Assembly (NCBI RefSeq): GCF_900128985.1
Contig: NZ_FQUC01000006.1
Coordinates: forward strand, 1 to 64,000
Reading direction: 5' to 3'
Source: Indolivaga macrotermitis
Lineage (GTDB): Bacteria; Bacteroidota; Bacteroidia; Bacteroidales; Dysgonomonadaceae
Length of the DNA stretch: 64,000 nt
The notes beneath the pieces were generated by a model. That model saw only the letters and a list, made by a program, of their open reading frames with translations. It had not been told where the DNA came from and searched no databases. Of this stretch, positions 8,451-18,700 are shown piece after piece (position 1 is the first letter of the stretch; each line of letters starts with the position of its first letter). Position numbers and translations under genes: made by a program.

Positions 8451-8899
8451 TTATAGCTGTAGACTTTGACGGAACTATCGTGGAACATGAATATCCGAAA
8501 ATTGGCCGTCCTATTCCTTTTGCAATAGAGACACTATTGCGTATGCAAAAAGACGGACATGTATTGTTGATGTGGACTGTACGTAGCGGCCCTCTTTTAC
8601 AAGAAGCCATAGATTATTGTGCAAAAAAGGGATTGGTCTTCTACGCTGCAAATAAAAATTACCCTGAAGAAGATCCTATTCAGGCACCCCGTAAACTCAA
8701 TGCCGAATTATATATCGATGACCGAAGCATAGGAGGCCTCCCGGATTGGGGTGTTATATACAATGCGGTAAAGGCTGCCGAAAGAGGAGAGTTTTCTTTT
8801 GACCAGATAATGTCAGCCGGAGAAAATCAGCAAAGGAGCAGACGTAAGAAGAATTTCTTTATCAGGCTCGGCGAGATGTTCGAACGCGACGGGTATTAA
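8447..8899 (+). CDS. HAD-like hydrolase (BT0820 type)
   Basis: A 150-residue small HAD-superfamily protein. Motif I is VDFDGT with catalytic Asp6 and Asp8. The TVRSG segment (44-48) supplies the motif II Thr or Ser, and the late DD (91-92, YIDDRS) is the acidic metal-binding motif. There is no large cap domain, which fits the BT0820 subgroup. The substrate is unknown, though a phosphomonoester is likely. The start codon overlaps the preceding stop by 4 nt (translational coupling). Confidence 0.85.
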   Translation: MIIAVDFDGTIVEHEYPKIGRPIPFAIETLLRMQKDGHVLLMWTVRSGPLLQEAIDYCAKKGLVFYAANKNYPEEDPIQAPRKLNAELYIDDRSIGGLPDWGVIYNAVKAAERGEFSFDQIMSAGENQQRSRRKKNFFIRLGEMFERDGY

Positions 8900-8995
8900 A
8901 AACAGGCAAATCTATTATCTAAATAAAACCACACAATGCAAGCAGTTTGTAAAATTCCTACAGCTGCTTGCTTTTTCAAAAAGATACTTTTGGAA

Positions 8996-10030
8996 ATGAA
9001 ATTGTCGATAATCATTGTCAATTACAATGTAAAATACTTTCTGGAACAGTGTTTATGTTCGATTCTCAAATCAGACATAGATTTTGCCTACGAAATTATA
9101 ATAGTAGACAATAATTCGACCGACGATTCTCTCTCATATCTTAAACCCCGCTTTACACAATCGTTTATACATTTTATCGGGAACCACAATAATCCGGGAT
9201 TTGCCAAAGCTAATAATCAAGGTATCCGGCAAGCTAAAGGGGAATATATTCTTACATTGAATCCTGATACGGTACTGGGCGAAAACGTATTGAAAAATGT
9301 AATACATTTTTTCGAGCAAACTCCTGACGCCGGTGCTGCCGGAGTGAAAATGATAAACGGACAAGGACGCTTTCTTCCGGAATCAAAAAGGGGAATCCCT
9401 ACCCCATGGGTATCTTTTTGTAAAATATCCGGATTACAATCAGTCTTTCCGAAATCAACCTTGTTCGGTAAATATAACCTGCTTTATCTGGATAAAAACT
9501 CTATCCATCGGGTACCAATCCTTGCCGGAGCATTTATGATGATACGGTATAATGCACTCGAAAAAGCGGGATTGTTTGACGAAGCATTCTTCATGTATGG
9601 AGAAGATATCGACCTCTCATATAGAATATCGGAGTCCGGATATAAAAACTATTACCTGCCTGAAACAATCCTTCATTACAAAGGAGAAAGTACTGATAAA
9701 AACAATCCGGAATATATAAATGCCTTTTATAATGCAATGTTGATATTTTATAAAAAGCATTATCCAAATTCGAACCCTATATTTTCTTCTGTTATTTCAT
9801 CTGCCATTAAACTGAAATTATTATTTTCGAAACAAAAAAGGAAGACTGAAAATATTATCAAACAAACAAAAACATTTGATTGCTCTACTATGTCTTTTGA
9901 GCAAATAATACAACAAATGGAGAATATAAGCGATAACCGGACTCAATTCCTGATCTACTCGCCATATACCCGACAAATAATAGGAACAAATACAACTTCA
10001 TACATACCAGACGATGCTCCTCGAGAATGA
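8996..10030 (+). CDS. Family 2 glycosyltransferase
   Basis: A 344-residue GT-A fold glycosyltransferase that probably adds a sugar to a surface polysaccharide or glycolipid. The N-terminal fold is clear: MKLSIIIVNYNVKYFLEQCL, then VDNNSTDDS, the DXD-like LNPDTV, and the acceptor-side GEDIDLSYRI. The C-terminal 80 residues are basic and polar without a domain I know. The ATG at 8996 is preferred to the one at 8936, because the 20 extra residues (MQAVCKIPTAACFFKKILLE) precede the conserved beta strand that normally begins these enzymes. It overlaps the next gene by 17 nt. Sugar and acceptor cannot be told from sequence. Confidence 0.9.
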   Translation: MKLSIIIVNYNVKYFLEQCLCSILKSDIDFAYEIIIVDNNSTDDSLSYLKPRFTQSFIHFIGNHNNPGFAKANNQGIRQAKGEYILTLNPDTVLGENVLKNVIHFFEQTPDAGAAGVKMINGQGRFLPESKRGIPTPWVSFCKISGLQSVFPKSTLFGKYNLLYLDKNSIHRVPILAGAFMMIRYNALEKAGLFDEAFFMYGEDIDLSYRISESGYKNYYLPETILHYKGESTDKNNPEYINAFYNAMLIFYKKHYPNSNPIFSSVISSAIKLKLLFSKQKRKTENIIKQTKTFDCSTMSFEQIIQQMENISDNRTQFLIYSPYTRQIIGTNTTSYIPDDAPRE

Positions 10031-10547
10031 TATAATAAAGATGAGAGCTTTGGAACCCGAAGACTTATCTATACTCTATAAATGGGAAAATGACACCCGG
10101 TTATGGATACATGGCAATACCCTTACACCTTACTCCAAACTAGCCTTAAGGGAATATATAGCCGAAACCCAACGCACAGATATATTTCAGGCTAAACAGT
10201 TAAGGTTAATGATAGAACTAAAGCAAGATAACATTGTTATAGGCACTGTGGATATCTATGATTTCGACTTTCATCATTCAAAAGCGGGTATAGGCATACT
10301 GATCGATAACGAGTACAGACAACACAACTATGCAACCGAAGCATTGGAGCTTGTCAGGGAATATGTATTCGGTTTTCTCCGTATCAACCAGTTATATGCT
10401 TATATAGCGGCTAATAACGACAAGAGCCTTCGGCTTTTTGAGAAATCAGGTTATAAACAATCGGGATTATTAAAAGAATGGATCTTTTGTGACAACAAAT
10501 ACAAAGATGTATATATATACCAATTATTCAGTACATTAAAACAATGA
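10014..10547 (+). CDS. GNAT-family N-acetyltransferase (RimJ/RimL-like)
   Basis: A 177-residue acetyltransferase that would use acetyl-CoA to modify an amine on a protein or small molecule. The pattern is that of RimJ/RimL/SpeG-type GNATs: MRALEPEDLSILYKWEND at the start, IGTVDIYDFD, the acetyl-CoA loop region IGILIDNEYRQHNYATEAL, and ANNDKSLRLFEKSGYKQSG near the end. It overlaps the glycosyltransferase by 17 nt and the next gene by 4 nt, so it is within the recR operon. The substrate is unknown. Confidence 0.88.
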   Translation: MLLENDIIKMRALEPEDLSILYKWENDTRLWIHGNTLTPYSKLALREYIAETQRTDIFQAKQLRLMIELKQDNIVIGTVDIYDFDFHHSKAGIGILIDNEYRQHNYATEALELVREYVFGFLRINQLYAYIAANNDKSLRLFEKSGYKQSGLLKEWIFCDNKYKDVYIYQLFSTLKQ

Positions 10548-11110
10548 GAGAAGATATACAAAAAGCCACAGAAGTAATGGCTTCCGGAGGGCTTATTTTA
10601 TACCCTACCGATACTATCTGGGGTATCGGCTGTGACGCAACCAACGAGGCTGCAGTACAAAAAGTGTATGAATTAAAAAAACGAGCCGACAGTAAAGCCT
10701 TGATCATCTTAATAGATAATCCGGTAAAACTCGATTACTATTTGTCCGAAGTACCATCACTAGCCATAGACCTGATAGATGCTTCCGTAGACAAACCTTT
10801 GACCATCATATATGATAAAGCCCGAAATCTGGCATCAAATCTTATAGCCGAAGACGGAAGTATTGCTATACGTGTAACAGAAGAGAAATTCTCGCAGGAA
10901 TTATGCAGACGCTTCCGCAAAGCACTGGTATCCACTTCGGCAAATGTCAGTGGAGAACCTTCTCCGGCTAATTTTTCGGAAGTATCCGACGTTATTAAAA
11001 ACGGTGTAGACTATATAGTACAGTATCGACAGGAAGACAGATCAAAATCGAAACCATCAAGCATTATAAAACTAAGCAATAACGGCGAAATAAAAATAAT
11101 CAGAGAATAA
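10544..11110 (+). CDS. L-threonylcarbamoyladenylate synthase (Sua5/YrdC/TsaC family)
   Basis: A 188-residue enzyme making threonylcarbamoyl-AMP for the universal t6A modification of ANN-decoding tRNAs. The YrdC fold is clear: GGLILYPTDTIWGIGCDATN, VYELKKRADSKALIILI (the KR/K active-site segment), DKPLTIIY, IAIRVTEEKF, and LVSTSANVSGEPSP. The length fits a short form without the extra Sua5 C-terminal domain. It overlaps the acetyltransferase stop by 4 nt (ATGA). Confidence 0.93.
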   Translation: MREDIQKATEVMASGGLILYPTDTIWGIGCDATNEAAVQKVYELKKRADSKALIILIDNPVKLDYYLSEVPSLAIDLIDASVDKPLTIIYDKARNLASNLIAEDGSIAIRVTEEKFSQELCRRFRKALVSTSANVSGEPSPANFSEVSDVIKNGVDYIVQYRQEDRSKSKPSSIIKLSNNGEIKIIRE

Positions 11111-11115
11111 CACAA

Positions 11116-11688
11116 ATGAGCAACATCTTATTCGAAGACCAGATTATCGGACAAGGGGATTTTCCGGAGAAACCTGAATATGGCAGCGATTTTATAGAAT
11201 GCACATTCGATAAATGTAATTTATTCGAAAGAGATCTGTCGAATCTAAATTTCACGAACAGTACATTCTCCGGATGCGAATTATCGATGAGCAAATTACA
11301 GAATGTACAACTAAACAATGTCATATTCAAAGATTGCAAAATCATGGGTGTGGACTTTAGTAAATGCACAGGTTTTCTTTTCGAGGCTAATTTTTACAAC
11401 TGCATCCTCGACTTCTGTTCATTCGAAAATCTTAAGATGCAGGGGGTAACCTTTAAAGACACTTCAATGAAAGGCGTAGATTTGACCGGGAGCAATCTGC
11501 AAAAATCGAATTTCCTGAATACAGACTTACACGATGCACGTTTCAGCCACACTAATTTAAAAGAGGCAAACTTGTCTACAGCTTTTAATTTTATAATAAG
11601 CCCGACACAAAACAATCTCAAAAAAGCGATATTCTCCGAACACAATGTCAAAGGGCTCCTCTATGAATTCGGGATACATATTGTCTAA
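11116..11688 (+). CDS. Pentapeptide-repeat protein
   Basis: A 190-residue protein made largely of A(D/N)LXX-type five-residue repeats, which form a right-handed quadrilateral beta helix. Examples are FERDLSNLNFTNSTFSGCEL, FKDCKIMGVDFSKC, MKGVDLTGSNLQKSNFL and TNLKEANLS. There is no signal peptide. Some relatives (Qnr, McbG) protect gyrase, but most have unknown roles and nothing here indicates quinolone resistance. It follows the Sua5-type gene by 5 nt and is probably last in the recR operon. Confidence 0.88.
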   Translation: MSNILFEDQIIGQGDFPEKPEYGSDFIECTFDKCNLFERDLSNLNFTNSTFSGCELSMSKLQNVQLNNVIFKDCKIMGVDFSKCTGFLFEANFYNCILDFCSFENLKMQGVTFKDTSMKGVDLTGSNLQKSNFLNTDLHDARFSHTNLKEANLSTAFNFIISPTQNNLKKAIFSEHNVKGLLYEFGIHIV

Positions 11689-11756
11689 ACTCAGGAATTA
11701 CATAAAATAGGTACAATTTGACATACTAAATATTTTCGTATTCCTTTCCATTATTG

Positions 11757-11764
11757 TAAATTTG
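11757..11764 (+). promoter_or_regulatory. Probable -7 element for the chloride channel operon
   Basis: TAAATTTG fits TAnnTTTG 19 nt before the start codon, with a TTTC at 11734-11737 at the proper distance as a weak -33. Confidence 0.5.
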
Positions 11765-11783
11765 AGGTTCATTTTTTATATGT

Positions 11784-13574
11784 ATGGGACAAAACACAGT
11801 TTTAACCAGGTTTCTTACCTGGAAAAACAGGCATATCCGGGAACAACACTTTATTGTTTTCCTGAGTTTTCTAGTAGGTCTGTTAACTGCTATAGCGGCA
11901 CTGGTACTGAAATCACTGATTCATTTCATCCAACATTTGCTAACTGATAATTTCAGTATTGCAAATGTAAATTACATGTACCTGATCTATCCGGTAATCG
12001 GGATACTTATTGCCGGCCTGTTTGTTAAATACATAGTAAGGGATGATATAAGCCACGGGGTAACCAAAATTCTGTATGCTATATCACAACGGAAAAGTTA
12101 CATCCGTGCGCACAATATGTATACTTCTATTATAGCCAGTTCGGTAACGATCGGATTCGGGGGTTCTGTCGGAGCCGAGGCTCCTATTGTATTGACCGGC
12201 TCTGCCATAGGTTCAAATCTGGGACGTTTCTTCAAGATCGAGCAACGCTATCTTATGCTTCTGATCGGATGCGGTGCAGCAGGAGCTGTTGCCGGTATCT
12301 TCAAAGCTCCTATCGCAGGATTGGTATTTGTTATTGAAGTATTACTTCTCGACCTTACAATGACCACCATATTACCCCTTCTGGTAACATCAGTCACCGC
12401 CGCTACATTTACCTATGTAGTATCGGGCAGTGGTGCCATGTTTCAGTTTGCACATGCCGAAGCGTTTTTACTGGAACGTATTCCTTATGTAATCGTGCTG
12501 GGAGTATTCTGTGGGTTGGTTTCCCTGTACTTCACCCGGGCAATGAATGCCACTGAAAATGTTTTCAGGAAGCTAAATTATTGGCAGAAATTCGTATTAG
12601 GAGGAAGTATATTAAGTATCCTGATATTCCTATTTCCTCCACTTTATGGCGAAGGCTATAATACGATCAATCTGCTTCTAAAAGGTATTAACGGGTCGGA
12701 CTCCATTATGGACGGTAGCTTATTTTATCCTCTCCGGGGTACTAACTGGGGTATAGTCTGGCTTCTGGGATCATTACTTATATTCAAAGTATTCGCATCA
12801 AGTGCCACAAACGGGGCCGGAGGTACGGGTGGTATCTTTGCGCCTTCATTATTTCTTGGCTGTATTGCCGGTTTTGCGTTTGCATACGTATTGAATCGCT
12901 CTCATTTATCGCCATTCCTGCCTCACGAGAATTTTGCATTAATGGGCATGGCTGGAGTTATGGCAGGAGTTATGCATGCTCCGCTTACAGGAACATTCCT
13001 CATTGCCGAATTAACAGGTGGCTATGAATTACTATTGCCATTATTGATGGTATCGACTATATCGTTTGCAACAATCAAAATATTCGAGCCTCATAGTATT
13101 TATGCTATGCGTCTCGCTAAGAAAGGCGAATTGATTACACATCATAAAGATAAAGCCGTTTTAACGCTGATGAACCTGAAATCGTTATTAGAAGAAAATT
13201 TTCAGGTTGTAAAACCCGATATGACTTTGGGCGATGTCGTTAAAGTAATAACACAATCGTCGCGGAATGTTTTCCCGGTAGTTAACGATAACGGACAACT
13301 TATGGGAATAGTTCTTATAGATAATATCAGAAACATTATGTTCCGTCCCGAACTCTACGACCGTTTTAAAGTTCCACGCTTTATGGTATCACCTCCGGGA
13401 GTTATTAACGTGAATATGCAAATGGAAAAAATCATGCGGTTATTCGATCAGACAAAAGCATGGAATCTCCCTGTGGTAGACGAAAACGGCAAATATCTGG
13501 GATTTGTATCTAAATCAAGCATTCTGAACAATTACCGGAAAGTATTAGTTGATAACTTCTCCGAAACGGAATAA
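11784..13574 (+). CDS. ClC-family chloride channel or H+/Cl- antiporter with CBS pair
   Basis: A 596-residue inner-membrane protein. The ClC core (about 25-445) shows the ion-path motifs: GGSVGAEAPIV with the gating Glu, GAAGAVAGIFKAPIAGLVFVIE with the second Glu of proton-coupled members, and the third anion loop GAGGTGGIFAPSL. Two CBS domains follow (about 465-525 and 530-590), which in relatives bind adenosine nucleotides. Both Glu residues suggest an exchanger, though this needs functional data. The gene is followed by fmt after 27 nt. Confidence 0.92.
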   Translation: MGQNTVLTRFLTWKNRHIREQHFIVFLSFLVGLLTAIAALVLKSLIHFIQHLLTDNFSIANVNYMYLIYPVIGILIAGLFVKYIVRDDISHGVTKILYAISQRKSYIRAHNMYTSIIASSVTIGFGGSVGAEAPIVLTGSAIGSNLGRFFKIEQRYLMLLIGCGAAGAVAGIFKAPIAGLVFVIEVLLLDLTMTTILPLLVTSVTAATFTYVVSGSGAMFQFAHAEAFLLERIPYVIVLGVFCGLVSLYFTRAMNATENVFRKLNYWQKFVLGGSILSILIFLFPPLYGEGYNTINLLLKGINGSDSIMDGSLFYPLRGTNWGIVWLLGSLLIFKVFASSATNGAGGTGGIFAPSLFLGCIAGFAFAYVLNRSHLSPFLPHENFALMGMAGVMAGVMHAPLTGTFLIAELTGGYELLLPLLMVSTISFATIKIFEPHSIYAMRLAKKGELITHHKDKAVLTLMNLKSLLEENFQVVKPDMTLGDVVKVITQSSRNVFPVVNDNGQLMGIVLIDNIRNIMFRPELYDRFKVPRFMVSPPGVINVNMQMEKIMRLFDQTKAWNLPVVDENGKYLGFVSKSSILNNYRKVLVDNFSETE

Positions 13575-13601
13575 TTTTTATTCTAAATTTTCACATATAG
13601 A

Positions 13602-14573
13602 ATGAATAAAGAGAACTTAAGAATAGTATTCATGGGTACACCCGACTTTGCTGTCGAAAGTTTGCGTGTACTTGTCGAAAACAAATATAATGTTGTCGGC
13701 GTAATTACAATGCCTGATAAACCTTCCGGAAGGGGGCATAAAATTCAGTATTCAGCAGTAAAGGAGTATGCGTTAAAACAGAATTTGCCCATATTACAAC
13801 CGGAAAAACTTAAGGATGAGTCATTCCTTACAGAATTAAAGGCATGGAAAGCTGATTTACAGATAGTAGTTGCATTCCGTATGTTACCAGAGGTTGTCTG
13901 GGATATGCCTCCCATGGGGACATTTAACCTGCATGCATCCCTACTCCCTCAATACCGCGGAGCTGCGCCCATCAATTGGGCAATAATGAATGGAGATGCC
14001 GAAACAGGAGCAACCACATTTTTCCTGACACATGAGATAGACACAGGTAAAATAATCCAGCAAGAAAAGTTGCCTATCGGACCGGATGATAATGTAGGGA
14101 AAATACATGACGAACTGATGGTAATGGGCGCACAGCTTGTAAAAAAGACTGTTGATCTCCTATTGGATGACAAAATAGACGCCATACCTCAAGATCAGTT
14201 CGTTAAAAACGAGAATGATCTGAAACCGGCTCCTAAGATATTCAAAGATACATGCCGTATAGATTGGACTCAATCTGTAGAGAGAATATATAACCATATC
14301 AGAGGATTGTCTCCGTATCCTGTAGCCTGGACAGAATTATACTCACCGGATAAAGAACCGGTAACTGTAAAGATCTACTCAGCAACAATAGATAAAACAA
14401 AGACTCTTTTACCAATCGGTACTATAACTACCGATAATAAAACATTTCTGTCAGTAAGCTGTACCGATGGTACTATCCATATCACCCAATTGCAATTGCC
14501 TGGAAAAAAAGCAATGAACATCGAAGACTTGCTTCGCGGATACAAGTTTGCCGAACAAAGCATAATGAAATAA
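13602..14573 (+). CDS. fmt: Methionyl-tRNA formyltransferase
   Basis: A 323-residue cytosolic enzyme that formylates initiator Met-tRNA using 10-formyl-tetrahydrofolate. The N-terminal domain begins IVFMGTPDFAVESL. The catalytic region shows FNLHASLLPQYRGAAPINWAI with the Asn and His of the active site, followed by GATTFFLTHEIDTGKII. The C-terminal tRNA-binding barrel begins near 205 (RIDWTQSVERIYNHIRGLSPYPVAWT). Length and motifs are complete. It lies between the ClC gene and aroB with short gaps, probably one transcript. Confidence 0.97.
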   Translation: MNKENLRIVFMGTPDFAVESLRVLVENKYNVVGVITMPDKPSGRGHKIQYSAVKEYALKQNLPILQPEKLKDESFLTELKAWKADLQIVVAFRMLPEVVWDMPPMGTFNLHASLLPQYRGAAPINWAIMNGDAETGATTFFLTHEIDTGKIIQQEKLPIGPDDNVGKIHDELMVMGAQLVKKTVDLLLDDKIDAIPQDQFVKNENDLKPAPKIFKDTCRIDWTQSVERIYNHIRGLSPYPVAWTELYSPDKEPVTVKIYSATIDKTKTLLPIGTITTDNKTFLSVSCTDGTIHITQLQLPGKKAMNIEDLLRGYKFAEQSIMK

Positions 14574-14585
14574 GTATACTCAACT

Positions 14586-15644
14586 ATGCAAAAAGTAATA
14601 AAATCATCTGACCTCAAAGCCGATTTAAAAAACATACTGGCTCATTTACATCACGATAAACTATTTATTCTGACCGACAGCAACTCCGAAAAGCTATGCC
14701 TGCCTCTTATCGAAGATCTGGAAGAAATACAATCGGCCGGAAAAATAGAGATCAAAGCAGGAGACGATAATAAAAACATAGAAAGCCTTGCTTCAATATG
14801 GTCTTATCTTTCTCAGAACGGAGCAACCCGCCATTCACTTTTAATCAGCTTAGGGGGAGGTATGATCACCGATATCGGAGGCTTTGCTGCCGCAACCTTT
14901 AAACGCGGTATTAAGAGCGTAAATATTCCAACCACCTTACTTGGAGCTGTAGATGCCGCTGTAGGGGGGAAAACAGGAATCAACTTCGATGGTTTGAAAA
15001 ACGAAGTCGGAGCATTTGCTCCTGCAGAAACAGTATTGATCGACTCTGAATTTTTCAAAACACTAGACCATGCCAATTTCATATCGGGATATGCCGAGAT
15101 GATTAAACACGGACTTATTTCGAATGAATCTGTCTGGGCTAAACTTCTGACTTTCGATACAAATAATATAGACTATACTATTCTCAAAGAGCTGGTAGTA
15201 GAATCTGTTGCTGTAAAAGAAAATATAGTAGAACAAGATCCTTTTGAAAAGAACATACGGAAGGCTCTCAATCTGGGACATACCATCGGCCACGCTTTCG
15301 AAAGCTTATCTTACACAATGGGAAAACCCATTCAACACGGTTTTGCTGTAGCTTGGGGCACCATCTGTGAACTATACTTATCCCACAAAAAATGTGGTTT
15401 TCCTAAAGACAAACTTCGCCAGACTTTAATATTTGTAAGGGAGAATTACGGATTATTTCCATTCTCGTGTGATGAGTATGAAGCATTATATGAGTTAATG
15501 AAGCACGACAAGAAAAATGAAAGTGCCGAACGGATCAATTTTACCTTATTAGAAGATATAGGAAAACTATCTCTGAACCAAACAGCAACTAAAGACGAGA
15601 TTTTCGAGTCTATTGATTTTCTCAGAGAGTCCTTAGGTATGTAA
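14586..15644 (+). CDS. aroB: 3-dehydroquinate synthase
   Basis: A 352-residue NAD- and metal-dependent enzyme, second step of the shikimate pathway (DAHP to 3-dehydroquinate). NAD-binding features are ISLGGGMITDIGGFAAATFKRG and IPTTLLGAVDAAVGGKTGIN. Metal ligands are in SGYAEMIKHG and the LNLGHTIGHAFE motif, with another His in MGKPIQHGFAVAWG. The length is standard. It starts 12 nt after fmt and ends before a strong bidirectional terminator. Confidence 0.97.
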   Translation: MQKVIKSSDLKADLKNILAHLHHDKLFILTDSNSEKLCLPLIEDLEEIQSAGKIEIKAGDDNKNIESLASIWSYLSQNGATRHSLLISLGGGMITDIGGFAAATFKRGIKSVNIPTTLLGAVDAAVGGKTGINFDGLKNEVGAFAPAETVLIDSEFFKTLDHANFISGYAEMIKHGLISNESVWAKLLTFDTNNIDYTILKELVVESVAVKENIVEQDPFEKNIRKALNLGHTIGHAFESLSYTMGKPIQHGFAVAWGTICELYLSHKKCGFPKDKLRQTLIFVRENYGLFPFSCDEYEALYELMKHDKKNESAERINFTLLEDIGKLSLNQTATKDEIFESIDFLRESLGM

Positions 15645-15740
15645 ACAGATATATAGAAAACTAGTTTTATACTATTACTAGATATATTCCTTTTCTATAG
15701 GATACATATATCATATGTATAAACACTATTATATAACTAA

Positions 15741-15778
15741 AAAGAAAGCCTGACAATAATTTGTCAGGCTTTCTTTTT
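15741..15778. terminator. Bidirectional terminator between aroB and the macroglobulin gene
   Basis: A perfect 16-bp stem (15741-15756 with 15761-15776) with a 4-nt loop and T-rich tails on both strands serves two converging genes. Confidence 0.92.
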
Positions 15779-15797
15779 CTATTTTTAATATTCTCAC

Positions 15798-18700
15798 TTA
15801 TTTCACAATCACTTTGAATCCGGCTGTATGCGCTACAAATTCAGGAGCATACATACACTGCACAGTAGTTATACCATTGCTGTACTCGCCCACCCTGTTT
15901 ACATACACAGGATATTCAAATACATAAGCACCTTTAGCCAAATGGTCGAAATAGAAATTAGTCGAAGCATCTTTTGTAGACCTGTAATAGTAAGTAGCAT
16001 TCTGCCACTGAATACCGGACAAAGTCTCAACCGGTTCGAAACACGAAGCTCGCATATCTTTCAATTGAACAAACTCCATATCCCTGTCTACCTTAACGAT
16101 CAGACGCACTATTACTTTATCTCCTACTTTCAGTGGATTATTATCATTTACTTCTTTCAGAGCTTTACCATTTGCAGTAGACTCCTCAACAAATAATGTT
16201 TTAGAGACATTTAACTCACCTGCCTGTTGGTTTATCTTATTCAAGTCCTCGTAATATTGCCAATACATTGCTCCCCAAGCCGGACCATTCCCTGCTTTAG
16301 AAATATTAACTTTACCCATACCGGATGATATTTCAGAAGCACCCCATGATTCTTTTATATAATCAGAACCAAGCTGATTATTCTTGCTATCTATTACAGT
16401 ATTATTTAGCTTTATAACCGATTCGGATGAAGTAGTGAACCAATCGCTACCGGTACTTAATAAGGCATATACAGCGTCAATTGTTGCATGGGTAGATTCC
16501 CATAGTTGGGTTTGCTTTTGCTTAAGCAGCCATTGCTTCATCAAATCAAGTTCTGAAGCCTGAGAACCCGATTCTTTGAATGCTTCCATCAAGAATGTAT
16601 GGACAGTGACAGCCGACTGGTTCATAAATACCTTGCTGTTGTTATTAGCCCAGAACATTCCCATTTCATCGGATATTGTGGCATGTTCGCGAACCGATTT
16701 CATGATTTTCTGATTTAGAACCTTATTCCCGTTCCGAATAGCCAAAACTGCTAATAATGAACGTTGATATAAGTTCATATCTGTCCAGCTTTTTTCGGCA
16801 ACAGAAGTATAAAATCTTTCAGCCTCACGCGTCTGCTGATCTATTGGTATATCACGATAGAATGAGCGTACATACACATATTCTAATTGATTAATTGATA
16901 TACTCGACAATTTTTTCCAATCCTTGTCATATTTTTTTAAAGTCGTGAAATCATCTAATATTTGCTTATCTATATACTTAATCGCACTCATCTGCATTAT
17001 TCGTTCTTCCTCACCATACTGTACAGCATTCAAATGCACTAATTGAGAGAATCCATATAATATATATTGGGTCATACTCCTATTGGACTGCATACCCTTA
17101 TACCAACTCCAGCCTCCATCTTCCATCTGTAATTCTTTCAGTTTAGAAATTGCCTGTTGAGTTTGGTTTGTTGTATTATTCATATCCAAAAGCAACGATA
17201 GACGTTCCATCTGTTCAGTCTCGTTCTTTGCATCCAATACCCACGGGGTTTCTTCTAATAATACAGTTTTCAACTCCTCGTTTTTCATCAGGTTCGAGAT
17301 CATTGACTCTTTGTCTGCACCTTGTCTCTTCCATGCAGTGATCATATTCGCAACCTTAGGATATTGGTGCATTATATAACTTCCCAATGTATTCACATAA
17401 TAACTGGCAAACCAGTTTACAGCATTCTCATTAGTCGGATTGCTCAATACGGGCAATGTCTGAACAGCATACCATGCCGGATTACCCGTATATTCGAGTG
17501 TCAGGCGATAATTAGTAAGGCTGTTCGACTTGTTATTGACAAGCTTATCAAATACAAAATCCTTTGTCTGGCCTCCGTTCAAATACATAGTCATACTCTC
17601 TGTGACCAGCATCCTGTTCGATAATACCGGTACTGCATGCTGTTCTCCATCGCTGAAAGACCCGCTCTCTGCAATTATGCGGCATCCAAGCATATCGATA
17701 TCCTCCGGAACATTAAATGTCCATGTAACCGAACCCGAAGCGTCTTTTTCTAGTGAAAAGTCCTGATATTGATTCGTCAATGGAACATTTTTGATTTGCT
17801 CTGTTAATGGATCAAAGAACTCAAGTCGAACCTTACCGCTTATCACTTGCTCCGAAAGATTGGATATCTTCGTAGAGATAGAAGCCTTGTCTCCCTGACG
17901 CATAAACCGGGGTATATTAGGTGTCACCATCAATTCTTTACGGGAAACGGCTAAAGCTTCTAATGTTCCACTATTTAAATCCTTGTCATATGCTAATGCC
18001 CTGAATTTCCATGACGTGTTAGATTCGGGCACAGTAAATGAAATAATTGTTTCTCCGTTTTCATCGGTCCGTAACTGAGGATAAAAGAAAGCCGTTTCAT
18101 TAAAATTACTCCGCACCTGAACTGTAGGTTGTACTCCTCCAGCTTGTTGGGGACTACTTTCATCATAAGCCACAACTGCCGACTCAGCCAATACAACGGA
18201 TCCTGAACCAAGAGTACCATACAATGCATCTGTCACTGCACTATTCTTAGCCATCATCGGAGCAGGAGCCGGTGTAGCTGAACTCATGCCCCGTATCCTT
18301 ATAGAGCCATTATTCGAGTTATAGAAGTTAAAGCCAAACCAGTCAAGCCTATCGAAAGACAAAGACTTTATAGTCGAACTTTTAGACCTGTCAAAATAAA
18401 TATAGTTTGCTTCGGGATTAAATGTCGCGTCTCTTTGGAACATGAAGTCTGTATAATATCCTTTATATGTTTCCGAAACAAAGTTCCATACATTAGGGGA
18501 TGATAACTTATCCAGAGAACTGTCATACATCGATGCCAGTAACTCAGTCAAAGCCGGTTTTCCTTGGTTGTCTTTTACCGAGATACGCCATTCTTCTTTT
18601 TGTCCGGGACGTAGTTTATCTCTAAAGACCTCCATTTTAAGTTTCAGGTCTTTAACCGATTCTTCTTTTACCAAATCTACCCGTAAGTTGTAAGGCTTCT